Source of the DNA: Oegoconia quadripuncta
Lineage: Eukaryota > Arthropoda > Insecta > Lepidoptera > Autostichidae
Length of the DNA stretch: 64,000 bases
Direction: 5' to 3'
Assembly (NCBI GenBank): GCA_949316235.1
Contig: OX438755.1
Span: 15,269,151 to 15,333,150 of the forward strand
The notes below the pieces were generated by a model. The model ran no database searches, had not been told where the DNA came from, and saw only the letters and a list, made by a program, of their open reading frames with translations. Below are positions 26,901-34,088 of the stretch, piece by piece. Position 1 is the stretch's first letter. Each line of letters starts with the position of its first letter. The translations under genes and the position numbers were made by a program.

Positions 26901-27529
26901 GAAACTTTTGCAAAATAATTATTAGATTGTTTTAAACCAAGAATATAGAGTTCCATCTATTACGCCAAGGCAATATTCAAACAAATACACTTAAAAACAA
27001 ACTAATTGTTTACAAATAGTATTTGTAAATAAGGCAGAGTTACCTAATTTAGTTACACTTTTTGTAAAATACCATAATTGTCAACTAGGCAAACAGAAAT
27101 ATTTCTGTTATTCTATTTAGATCTCTGTTTATTGTATTCCGTAAGTAAAGGAATATATTATTTAATGCATTATCTAAATCTGTTCTCGGCGGATTACAAA
27201 AATATTATTGATTTACGAAAAAGTTGTTTACTTACCACTCATAAGATGATCATTTGTTAAACAAAGGTCAGAGTAATGATACTCCATGATTCATTACACT
27301 AAACTAATATTACCACTGTATGCAGCATTTATAATAATGAGCCCTACTAATGCGTTCAAATAATAATTGGATAACAAAAGGAAGAAAAATTAAAACAGGG
27401 ACACCGCTTGCTTGCGTCGAGCTGTCAAGTGAAATCGCATCGTAGAATAAATACGCAAGAGCAGTGTTGCCACTCACAGAAATAGGAATTCCGTACAAAT
27501 AATCTGCACCCAATTTCAGTTGTATTCAT
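2876..27529 (-). CDS. PAN2: PAN2, poly(A)-specific deadenylase subunit (multi-exon; exonuclease domain not in view)
   Basis: PAN2 is the catalytic subunit of the cytoplasmic PAN2-PAN3 complex that trims mRNA poly(A) tails. Exons in transcript order: 27529-27478 (tentative), 25423-25263, 24274-24105, 21885-21765, 20564-20365, 19525-19294, 18134-17995, 17361-17209, 15624-15528, 15191-15099, 14427-14311, 14044-13963, 13128-12974, 12210-11931, 8957-8793, 7806-7635, 6904-6820, 5682-5591, 4853-4736, 4133-3931, 2993-2876. All have AG/GT borders and compatible phases; the sum is 3006 nt, about 1001 residues. Residues ~18-400 are the WD40 part ([31 protein letters not shown]). The conserved linker patch GPIGYAPNP is near residue 430. 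The UCH-like domain follows: [72 protein letters not shown]. Family members are ~1200 residues and end in an RNase D/T-like exonuclease, which I do not find between 1 and 2843; it is either beyond the left edge or lost. Confidence 0.93.
3028..3475 (+). repeat. Poly(A)-ending dispersed repeat split by inserted AT-rich sequence
   Basis: gcaagccgccaagcagcaat, tccgagataagatagccagt, ttcgacctcatcttcactta at the left and gtgtgattgaggtgaagtac, caacccgttgtgcataaaaa at the right are separated by ~270 bp of AT-rich DNA (including an (aataatc)n tract at 3152-3186). It lies next to the PAN2 exon ending at 2993. Confidence 0.65.
4195..4612 (-). mobile_element. tRNA-like SINE copies (two, partly overlapping)
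   Basis: Reading leftwards there is a B-box (ggttcgaatcccgcgaggg complement at 4540-4562), an (AC)n tract, then catggatgtttatat and the aatacaagcctagttgc tail. Two bodies lie back to back. It is located between PAN2 exons 4736-4853 and 3931-4133. Confidence 0.7.
4515..4536. repeat. (CA)n microsatellite inside a SINE
   Basis: Eleven ca units within the SINE copy at 4195-4612. Confidence 0.9.
5050..5520 (-). repeat. Inverted copy of the 33.4-kb dispersed repeat
   Basis: Reverse-oriented counterpart (ggcaaagggatctaagcccg, cagtaatgtggcagaatgct, ttgctgcacaatattctgcc, attattaagcttcaaaagtc, cgagatcccgccaaaaagcc). It lies in the PAN2 intron next to exon 5591-5682. Confidence 0.8.
5591..5682 (-). 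CDS. PAN2: PAN2 exon carrying a CCCH zinc finger
   Basis: This 92-bp exon (about residues 826-855) follows the exon ending KGTQKET in phase 0 and joins the 4853-4736 exon in phase 2. It encodes [18 protein letters not shown] followed by [13 protein letters not shown]. The cysteines and histidine are spaced CX5CX4CX3H, with an aromatic residue before the second cysteine and in the last loop, as in CCCH fingers. It sits within the UCH-like domain between the LPPILAINC strand and the [11 protein letters not shown] strand. From memory, human PAN2 has no such finger at this place. Confidence 0.85.
5868..6000 (-). mobile_element. Fragment of the tRNA-like SINE body
   Basis: tatttcggacacttacacca, atcatctagtcccaaactaa, gataacggataaacatacat match the 3' half of the 59228 SINE in reverse. 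It follows an (ATA)n tract. Confidence 0.6.
6191..6442. mobile_element. Palindromic TTAA-flanked MITE in a PAN2 intron
   Basis: The 252-bp palindrome starts TTAAAGTTACCACTGTG and ends CACAGTGGTAACTTTAA. Inner arms share cattgcg/cgcaatg and end in a perfect hairpin atcttgtaaaactatt..aatagttttacaagat. TTAA at both borders suggests a TTAA target as used by piggyBac-type elements. A second copy is at 47324-47678. Confidence 0.8.
7372..7560. mobile_element. Palindromic MITE in a PAN2 intron
   Basis: The ends are ATGGTATACCGAATTACACT and its exact reverse complement. The arms continue through acc-gaagaacggttg-tcga and gccgagta-attgcgga to a short AT-rich loop. Total 189 bp. Confidence 0.88.
8378..8590 (-). 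mobile_element. tRNA-like SINE copy
   Basis: Same body as 4195-4612 (cacagcgccatctagttcc, gcaactaggcttgtatta, cataactcgggaacacatg, ccctagcgggattcgaaccc). It lies in a PAN2 intron. Confidence 0.7.
9702..9778 (-). CDS. PAN2: Possible alternative (cassette) exon of PAN2
   Basis: This is a GC-rich 77-bp island in an AT-rich intron, bounded by an AG (ccatag) and a very good GTGAGT donor. It can join the upstream exon only if that exon uses the GTATTG donor ending at 11927 instead of GTACGT at 11931. The reading is then open and low-complexity (contains [17 protein letters not shown]) and runs in frame into the 8957-8793 exon. Skipping it and using the 11931 donor also keeps the frame. The pyrimidine tract is poor. 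It may be an optional exon or chance. Confidence 0.35.
9935..10160. repeat. Three diverged tandem repeats of ~75-80 bp
   Basis: The block 'gcggctaactaaataggctattgata..cgctacatcaaaatttgctactgttat..atctattgaaaat' occurs three times in a row with growing divergence (third unit: gcgagtaacaaaatagaccaccgata). It lies in a PAN2 intron next to the GC-rich candidate exon. Confidence 0.8.
10850..11115 (-). repeat. Poly(A)-ending dispersed repeat in a PAN2 intron
   Basis: Opposite orientation: tttttttatgcatgacgggt, aaccccaacacatttggggg, actggctatcttatatctga, ggcggacatttttaaaatgt, and further gctgggaatcgaacctgcga, which adds a tRNA-like B-box end. Confidence 0.78.
12245..12552 (+). mobile_element. tRNA-derived SINE of a second family
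   Basis: The head gagcgtcagtggctcagcgg, ttaagacgcgg has an A-box-like start and ggtttcgattcccaggc as B-box. The body contains gaaaaacatcgtgaggaaac, ctgcatgcctgagaaata. The 3' end cctacatccctgcagtggga, ggctgatgatgat resembles the ends of RTE-type LINEs, which probably supplied the machinery. It lies just upstream of PAN2 exon 12210-11931. Confidence 0.75.
14525..14620 (+). mobile_element. 5S rRNA-derived fragment in a PAN2 intron
   Basis: gattagcgaagttaagcaat, gtctggcgcggtcaattctt, ggatgggtgatctggctgga, gtgttaccgtgcttgt follows 5S rRNA more closely than the 52350 copy. It breaks off without a tail. Confidence 0.65.
15914..16289. mobile_element. MITE with ~90-bp inverted arms in a PAN2 intron
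   Basis: The left arm taccggatgggttttttta, ccgtaagg, catatta-gtaagtgaaa, tggaagtattggcata is mirrored on the right as tatgccaataccttc, tatttcacttac, ccttacggtaaaaaa, catccggta. The ~170-bp centre is unique. Confidence 0.82.
16392..16640. repeat. Partial direct repeat
   Basis: tagacggtgccctacgtgac, tcttttgctaacttggg, actaattaaagaa recurs about 190 bp later as tagacggtgctctccatgac, tctattgctaccttgg, actaattaaagaa. It lies in the same PAN2 intron as the 15914 MITE. Confidence 0.65.
17752..17781 (+). repeat. (ATTC)n microsatellite
   Basis: Seven uninterrupted attc units. They follow gtttgtgataataaat, which looks like a retroposon tail that has seeded the repeat. Confidence 0.9.
20905..21035 (-). 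mobile_element. LINE 3' end fragment
   Basis: atcgcaatatcagccacagg, acgtccactgctgaacatgg, gccttcgccatagatttcca, gagcgaccagttcgaagcga. It lies head to head with the plus-oriented fragment at 21040-21450. Confidence 0.65.
21040..21450 (+). pseudogene. RTE-type LINE 3' fragment, decayed
   Basis: gcagtgggtagggcagatag, ctgatggggaattaaag, agatggatagaagacctgac, aaaggttgcgggaagtcgct, ggatgcagaccgcttccaac, ggaggcctatgttcagcagt encode (with breaks) [29 protein letters not shown] and EAYVQQW, the RTE C-terminus. Confidence 0.75.
21953..22369. mobile_element. Diverged MITE with imperfect inverted ends
   Basis: Left actgaagctcgacaaacggt, agtgcgac pairs with right gtcgcactgccctttgtcga, ccttcagcat. Further pairs are gacagaaca/ctgtcggtg and catttcgaca-type blocks. 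It lies in a PAN2 intron between exons 21885-21765 and 24274-24105. Confidence 0.55.
23500..23965 (+). pseudogene. RTE-type LINE 3' fragment (reverse transcriptase C-terminus)
   Basis: The frame from about 23600 reads [17 protein letters not shown], then (after a TGA where tryptophan is expected) [65 protein letters not shown] stop. This is the end of RTE-like reverse transcriptases. A premature stop and loss of the upstream part make it dead. Confidence 0.8.
24650..24815 (-). mobile_element. Diverged tRNA-like SINE
   Basis: gataacagataaacata, catttacccctagcgggatt, agaacctgcaaccgttgg mark the B-box region in reverse orientation. It lies in a PAN2 intron. Confidence 0.6.
27478..27529 (-). CDS. 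PAN2: Candidate first coding exon of PAN2
   Basis: The second PAN2 exon (25263-25423) begins in phase 1 with PYAQEYAP, close to the EYAP near the N-terminus of known PAN2, so only a short start exon is missing. Here an ATG opens a 17-codon stretch ([17 protein letters not shown]) that ends at a strong GTGAGT donor in phase 1, as required. The peptide itself is not recognisable and a phase match has a one-in-three chance of being random, so this is tentative. The exon lies about 100 bp from the 360-bp tandem duplication that begins at 27630. Confidence 0.35.
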
Positions 27530-27629
27530 TCAATAAAAAACCTTTCTAACAGGCTTTATTTTAATTAAAATTGTTAAGACCGTACCTAGTTTCTACCAAA
27601 ATAAGACAACAACGTTTTGGCGCCATCAT

Positions 27630-28348
27630 AGATAATTTAAAAAAAACGGGTAATTCAATAAATTCTTATTAGAATTGGAAGCTCTATGGCCAGGTTCCTA
27701 AGCCTGTTCTAATAAAAAACAGTAGTTGGAATTCTATGCCTACACTCCCACCCAAAGAGAAAAAAAATATTTTCGCAAATACAGACTAAATATCATAGCT
27801 AACATGACATGGCGCACATTATTGGATGCGGAATTTAATAGAGAACAAGTTCAAACACAGTCCAAAGGAATTGGAACTCTATAATCATTACAATTGAGAG
27901 TTGAAAGTCGGGTGTACCGCCGACACCGATCGGTGTTCGCGAGTGTTGAAGGTTAAAAGTATTTTGGACACCGATCGGTGTTCGCGTCTAGATAATTTTA
28001 AAAAAACGGGTAATTCAATAAATTCTTATTAGAATTGGAAGCTCTATGGCCAGGTTCCTAAGCCTGTTCTAATAAAAAACAGTAGTTGGAATTCTATGCC
28101 TACACTCCCACCCAAAGAGAAAAAAAATATTTTCGCAAATACAGACTAAATATCATAGCTAACATGACATGGCGCACATTATTGGATGCGGAATTTAATA
28201 GAGAACAAGTTCAAACACAGTCCAAAGGAATTGGAACTCTATAATCATTACAATTGAGAGTTGAAAGTCGGGTGTACCGCCGACACCGATCGGTGTTCGC
28301 GAGTGTTGAAGGTATAAAAGTATTTTGGACACCGATCGGTGTTCGAGG
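27630..28348. repeat. 360-bp tandem duplication, two nearly identical units
   Basis: Unit 1 (27630-27989) and unit 2 (27990-28348) align without shift at a 360-bp period. I see only about one substitution in the AT tract at the start and a one-base insertion (ggttaaaag/ggtataaaag) near the end. Each unit carries two copies of the perfect palindrome CACCGATCGGTG, one after gtaccgccga and one after attttgga. It lies just upstream of the putative PAN2 start. Confidence 0.95.
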
Positions 28349-28991
28349 TTAAATAACTGTTGATCTTGGAAATGACTGATAATATGTGCCAGCATAAAAC
28401 AATTTATACCAACGTCAGAGATGTAATTGCAATCTTGCAACGTATAATAATCGACCAAACATGAGTCCTATTATAAGAATTAGGTACGCCAACCGTAGGT
28501 TTAAATACGAGCCAGACCTCTGCCTCGTGATAATGGGAAACTCTCCTGGAAGGTGGCACGCGCTTTACATTGGGATACAACTTGTGTATATACCTGTCGA
28601 TACCCTTGCACAGTTCCATCTTCCCGTTAACGTCTATTATCGATGATCGAAAGTCTGGCTTATTTCGCTCCGAGTATCGCCTTTCAAAAAAGAAAATATT
28701 TATCCTCAAAAGCACCATTCCAGTTTATTTGTAAATGTGTACCTATATTTATTTATTTAGTTTTTGTAAATAGTACCTATATAAAAACCTACAATACAGT
28801 ATAGTACCTATAAAAGGATTGTTATTTGACGGTAGTTTTTGTCGCCTATTCCACATAACTATACATCATTCAATTAAATAAATAAAGAAAACTTGGAGAA
28901 ACCTTCGCATGATAGAGGAACCCTACAATAACTCCGACAGTCCCATTTTGCCTTATACTAGCTCTTCACGCTCGGACGAGACACTCGGAGA

Positions 28992-29476
28992 GTGATGTTG
29001 AAGCGAGTGCTAGTACAGCCAGCTCATTACAATTATGTGCGTACCGTAAATCTTGGATCAAAAGGCGATGGTGGATGCTTATTGTGCAAAAAAATAAAAC
29101 TGAATGAAAAAATGAAAGTTACCTACCTAATGTACATTTTTTTGTGTATTTTTATAAGTAGAAATAAATAAATAAATAGGTAGCCAAGTAACAGGTGTTT
29201 GTTTATTTTTTCGACCACTGAAGATTACATAGTACTTACCTACATAGCTACCTATTTATTTATTTCTACTTATAAAAATACAACAATGAACTTTCACAGT
29301 TTTATTTTTGTGTCCACCATCGCCTTTTCTTCCAAGATTTACGGTACGCCCATAATAATTGTAATGAGCTGGCACGTAATAAAGCTGTTGCAGCAACGAT
29401 ATTTCCTTAAACAACCTGCATCCTCGGCGGGAGCCACCCGAGCGTGTAGAGGGCTACCACTCGCTTCAACATCACT
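28992..29476. repeat. Large fold-back (inverted) repeat
   Basis: The left arm (from gtgatgttgaagcgag through ccagctcattacaatt, gtaccgtaaatcttgga, gcgatggtgga, to ataaataaatagg) is repeated in reverse order and complement on the right (cctatttatttat, tccaccatcgcc, tccaagatttacggtac, aattgtaatgagctgg, ctcgcttcaacatcac). Arms are about 200 bp with a ~55-bp spacer; the right arm has an extra ~80 bp near its outer end. It lies between PAN2 and DCTN5. Confidence 0.85.
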
Positions 29477-29784
29477 TCGCCCAAGCGCGATGTGCTAGCA
29501 TTAGAGTATACATTGCTTATGTATACTAAGCATTCTCCGGTCGGAGTGAGCGTTGATGGTTTTGGAAGAAAAAAATTACCTACAATACCAATAACTTCTA
29601 CAGATAATTTTTTTTTCCTTACGGTACAAAAACTAACACTCATATTTTGTATCAATGTTGGTAGAAATTGAAAACAATTTGCATAGGTAGGTACCTACAT
29701 AGTTTCCTGTCTACTCCTCGAGGTCTACACAGTTAACGACGAATCTGTCTACCATAGAGTAACTGTCTACGAAAAAGAGAGAGA

Positions 29785-30032
29785 TGGTTGGTGGCAGGGC
29801 ATTTTAAATGTCCGCCTGGCTAGTTACCACCATCTTATCTAAATCTGCCGCCAAACAGCAATGTTAATAGCATTGTTGTGTTCCGGTTGTCAGAGATAAG
29901 ATAGCCAGTTCTCCAAATAAAATAGTTTCCGGGTCAGTATGCATCCACCTTCGGCCTCATCTTCACTTAACATCAAGGTTTGAGGTCAAGTGCTAACCCG
30001 TTGCGCATAAATAAAAATAAAAATTTTTTTTT
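29785..30032 (+). repeat. Poly(A)-ending dispersed repeat, longest copy
   Basis: This copy keeps the middle lost at 54465: gccgccaaacagcaatgtta, atagcattgttgtgttccgg, ttgtcagagataagatagcc, agtt-ctccaaat, and the terminal ccgttgcgcataaa. Confidence 0.8.
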
Positions 30033-30177
30033 TGTTAAATTTGTCCTCATGGATAGGCAAAGGGTACTGAGCCTATATCATCGAAGTGTCTTTTTATTCA
30101 CGCAAACGGAATAGCGGGCGTAAATAAAATCTAGAATTAACGTATTAACACCAATTAACACATATTAACACAACCGC

Positions 30178-30183
30178 TTTATT
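30178..30183 (-). terminator. Candidate poly(A) signal of DCTN5
   Basis: An AATAAA hexamer on the minus strand lies about 108 bp past the DCTN5 stop codon. No downstream GU-rich element was evaluated, and AATAAA is frequent in such AT-rich DNA. Confidence 0.4.
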
Positions 30184-30290
30184 TTTTATAGATAGTAATA
30201 ATTATGCTTATAAAATAAATAATTGCTGTCTTGTTTAATATTTATGTACATACAATAGATGAAAAATATTGGTCATTTCACAAAGTTAAT

Positions 30291-32404
30291 TTATGGTTGT
30301 GTTGTGGGTAAGAAATGCTGGTAATAGCTTTTGGTGAATTCTGTCATCAGGTCAGGCATTGCTTCAGGTAGCATTGTGATGAGGCGAGCTGGGCTTCCAG
30401 AGTACCTCGCAAATGATGGTACAACTGTCTCTGCTGGTAATACTGAGTTGTCTTCGATCATACAGCAGTCTTTCAAGACACATCTTCTGCCCTGAAATTA
30501 TTTAAAAAATAGTTAGCTATTAATATTTCCGTGGGAATTAAGTAATTTATTAAAGTTCGACAACACTCCCAACATATTTCAACATACACTCACTAAAAGT
30601 AAAACGATTCATTGGCATTCACAGTTCTATAATCAAATCCATCTATTCCTGTTAGATTATACAGTGGTCAATGCTGACGAGACTTATCCGACTCTAAACT
30701 AAATCAAAAACAGGTTTTGAGTGGTAATTACTACCCAGTTCTATTATTTTAGGAACAAAGAGACAGGCCCATTGACATTTAATTCATTTAAGCCCCGAAC
30801 AAAGACCCCCGAGAGGAGAGTAACTTCCCCAAGCGGCGAATGCGCAAGGGGTCAAATTACTTAGTTACTGAAAAAAAATCAGGTTTAAATTCAAGTGTTA
30901 TAGAATATTATTTATTTATTGAATTTCTAATAAAGTACATTTCTAGTTTGTGAAAAATGTTTGCAAAATTTTATTTGGTCTTTGTCCAGCAGTGGATGTC
31001 TTTCGGCTGATTTGATGATGACTATTAAATTTATACATATTTATAGCCTATAGCAGGTTGGACAAAGGAAATTGAGTCAAAAAGTTGTCAGACCGTAAAT
31101 TTAATAAAATTAGATATAAACGCATGATTGGTACTGGAATACCACTGGGGATTATGCGTTTACAATACTCTGGCACTCACTGGTGGCAGGGAGTTAGCGA
31201 TTAAAACTAGTTAAGAGTTAATTTTGTGCGATAAAGAATATTTGTATTGTATCAAAATGGACACCGGTGTTAATTTAAAAACTTCTATCTAAGGCATACT
31301 CACAATGACAACATTTTTTCCAATATAAACATAAGAGCCCACCACTGCAGCATTAACAACTGTGTTTTCACCTACAAATACATGATCGCCCATTTGAAGA
31401 GGGAAAAATGCCACACTGTAAAAGAAAATTTATTGTTATTAAATTGATTAATCACTGCACAGTTGTCATAAATAAATAATAATAAATATTTAATACACTT
31501 CACCGATCATCGAGTCCCAAACGGATAAACATACATAAATATTTATTATAAACACCCGTGACTTGGGACTGAATGTTCGTATTCATCACACAAACATTTA
31601 CCCCTAGTGGGATTCCAACCCGCAACTGTAGGTTTCGCTGACAGGGTCACTATCCACTACACCAACCAGTCATCACATCTAAGAAAGTCAAATGAATCTT
31701 CTAAATATTTAGCACCTTCCATGGCTGACGTATCTCTAATTATGTAACATTATTTCTGTCTTGGTCCAATTGATTTGGACAATGACATTATGTGTGTATG
31801 TAATTTAATGCAAGGAGTTTTCATCGCCTTTTTTGTAGGAAGAAAATACATTGACGAAACCGGCATGCCCAAGAAATGCTTTTGTAATATGTAAATATGT
31901 GGTAATCCTGAATGGGCTATATGTCCGATCATGTATCACATTTGTTAGGGTAGGCCTGTATCCTTGAGAAGAATTTTCAGAGGCCAATGATGGGTCAGAG
32001 ATTGAAGGCTACAGTGCTTGTATTCATGATTGGCTTAGGTATTATTTTTTAAATTAGTAATCATCAGACCAGAGTCTTACCCACCCTTTACTGAACTTCT
32101 TGAATGGAGGCCTTATAACCGATCCCTTGCTAATAATACAAAATCTTCCAGTTTTCACATTAGCCAAGTCACCTCTGATAATTGCATCGCTCTGCACTAT
32201 TACTTTACCATGTAATACGATATTCTGAGATCCACACAAGACTGTTTGCCTGCTTACTTTATTCCCAGAGGCCTGGAACAACGATTTTCATAATAAATAG
32301 AGGGCATTTAAGTAAAGTTTACATATAAAAAAATACACTAATCGCAAAATACTTACAGTTTCAACATATTCAGACTTGTTGTAGTAAGTATCCTGGAGCT
32401 CCAT
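30291..32404 (-). CDS. DCTN5: DCTN5, dynactin subunit 5 (p25)
   Basis: p25 is part of the pointed-end complex of dynactin, which helps dynein attach to endomembrane cargo. Four exons: 32404-32357 ([19 protein letters not shown]), 32272-32085, 31415-31304, 30491-30291 (ends FLPTTQP, TAA). Phases fit throughout and the total is 549 nt, 182 residues, the same length as human p25. The left-handed beta-helix hexapeptide repeats are visible ([63 protein letters not shown]). The start ATG gives the conserved MEL..YNKSEY N-terminus. It lies in the same orientation as PAN2, about 2.8 kb upstream of PAN2's likely start. Confidence 0.97.
31478..31672 (-). mobile_element. tRNA-like SINE in a DCTN5 intron
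   Basis: Same family: aatatttaatacacttcacc, gatcatcgagtcccaaa, cccctagtgggattccaac, gtttcgctgacagggtcact. Confidence 0.7.
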
Positions 32405-33436
32405 TTTGTGTATATTGATAGCTTATTTCATATTTTCTATTTAGTGATGAAAATGAGCCAAAAATCAGAGAATACACAATATTTACCACATTTTAGGGGC
32501 AAAAGTAAGGGTTTGTTTGAGGTAAAAAATCCCGATCCCGGAAATATCGATATTATTACGATGAACGGTACGAACGGTCTTCGATATTATTTTATTACTG
32601 TCAAACTATTGTCATGTCCATGTCAAATATTGTGTCATACACAGCCGCGCCCTGAGCGCGTAGGGATGCCTGATTCGATCCGATCTTTTAGATAATCGGA
32701 TCAAAATCATAAGATTTTGATTTTGGCGGATGAATAAAAAACTTTAAATTGAATCGTATGAATTGAAACGTAGTTTATTTACCTACATAAAATAATAGTT
32801 AGGTACTTTGGATTGAAGTGCCAATACATGAAATATTATGGGATTGGTGTCCTCATAAATGTATCTATACTGTATGTTTTTCGCGATACTTATGAATGAA
32901 TCCCAATAATAATTATGTCAAAATACTTATTCGCATCCGATCCGAATCGATTTCTTTCAAATCGGGTCGACACTCAAGATCGCCCAGAAGGTACAGTTTT
33001 TTTAATAGGCAGCGGTTTTATGGCTCTGGGGTCCGAGCGGCAATGGTTACCAACTCCTCAAAAGAATACCTCTAAAAACGAGACCAAATGCTCCTTTAAA
33101 GTCATTCCAAAAAAAATGTCGTAGCTATTCAGACGTATATAAATAATTTTTACGTAATAGGGTAAATAGGTGATAATAAAATATTATTATTTTAGCTATA
33201 TTTTTTTTAAATCAAATATTTATTCCTTTTAGACTATGGTGGGGTGAATTCATTTATAGCCAGCTACAGAGCGCGGGCAACACTAGTGCCGCCTTAAAAA
33301 TACGAAACCTTAGCAGGTGATGCCGGTGATCTTCATTTATGAATGTAGCGCTGATGTTCCGTGATCAACGCCGACACGTATTTCAATAAGTAGGTCGTTA
33401 TTTAGAATCAATAATAATGTATTGTCATTTGTTCTA

Positions 33437-33971
33437 AATGATCGCCAAAATTACTTATAAACACGATTTATCGGGGCAAAAGAAATACGAAAATGTAATA
33501 CTTGGCTGTATATGTTATTTTCCCTTTGCCGGGCCAAAAGGACAAACTTTTATAAAAAAAACAGGGCTTTTTGGCGGGAACTTGGCGAGTGAAGTAGCAT
33601 TTTTCTTTATAAGTCTTATAATTTGTGCATTCTAACTTTTGAAGCTTAATAATGGCAGAATATTGTGCAGCAAACGTTAGTGATAGTGTACAAGTGAAGG
33701 GAAGTGTAAATTAAAGTGCGTAACGGAACTTTCGGGTTCCCACAAGAAGCCGCCAAAATCTTTTGTAAAGCATTCTGCCACTTTACTGAAGAATGACTTG
33801 ACCGTGACTAGACTCTGTATACGCCAAGTGTACGACGAATTACTTGTTTTGACTGAGACTGACTTACAAACTGAAGAAATAAGAGAAATAAGACATGGCT
33901 GTTATGGGCTAGATCCCTTTGCCTTCTCCTAAAGGAGAGAATTAAACCAAAAAAAAAATAAAAAAAAAACA
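33437..33971 (+). repeat. Dispersed repeat with A-rich tail
   Basis: gctttttggcgggaacttgg, gcattctaacttttgaagct, taataatggcagaatattgt, gcagcaaacgttagtgatag .. aagcattctgccactttact .. ggctagatccctttgccttc .. aaaccaaaaaaaaaa. The same sequence lies in the opposite orientation at 5050-5520. It ends about 80 bp upstream of the candidate SPATA22-like start. Confidence 0.8.
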
Positions 33972-34048
33972 TTGGCTTTGGCGCCATTATTTAAAAGTTT
34001 TGCAACATATACCATTTTGTTACATTGAACTTTTCAACAATTTTCAAA

Positions 34049-34088
34049 ATGGATAGATATCTAATACGTGAACCAAGAAACAACGGAG
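34049..34088 (+). CDS. SPATA22: Candidate first exon of the SPATA22-like gene
   Basis: An ATG in the context CAAAATGG opens 13 codons (MDRYLIREPRNNG) ending in phase 1 at a GTAAGA donor. The exon at 37017 needs exactly a phase-1 partner because an in-frame TAA lies just upstream of it. Joining them makes the whole coding length divisible by three. No homology supports the peptide itself. Confidence 0.45.

Noticed and set aside
32408..32695. Plus-strand 95-codon frame divergent from DCTN5
   Set aside because: It starts 4 bp from the DCTN5 start codon on the opposite strand, so it overlaps that gene's 5' UTR/promoter, and shows no similarity or codon structure.
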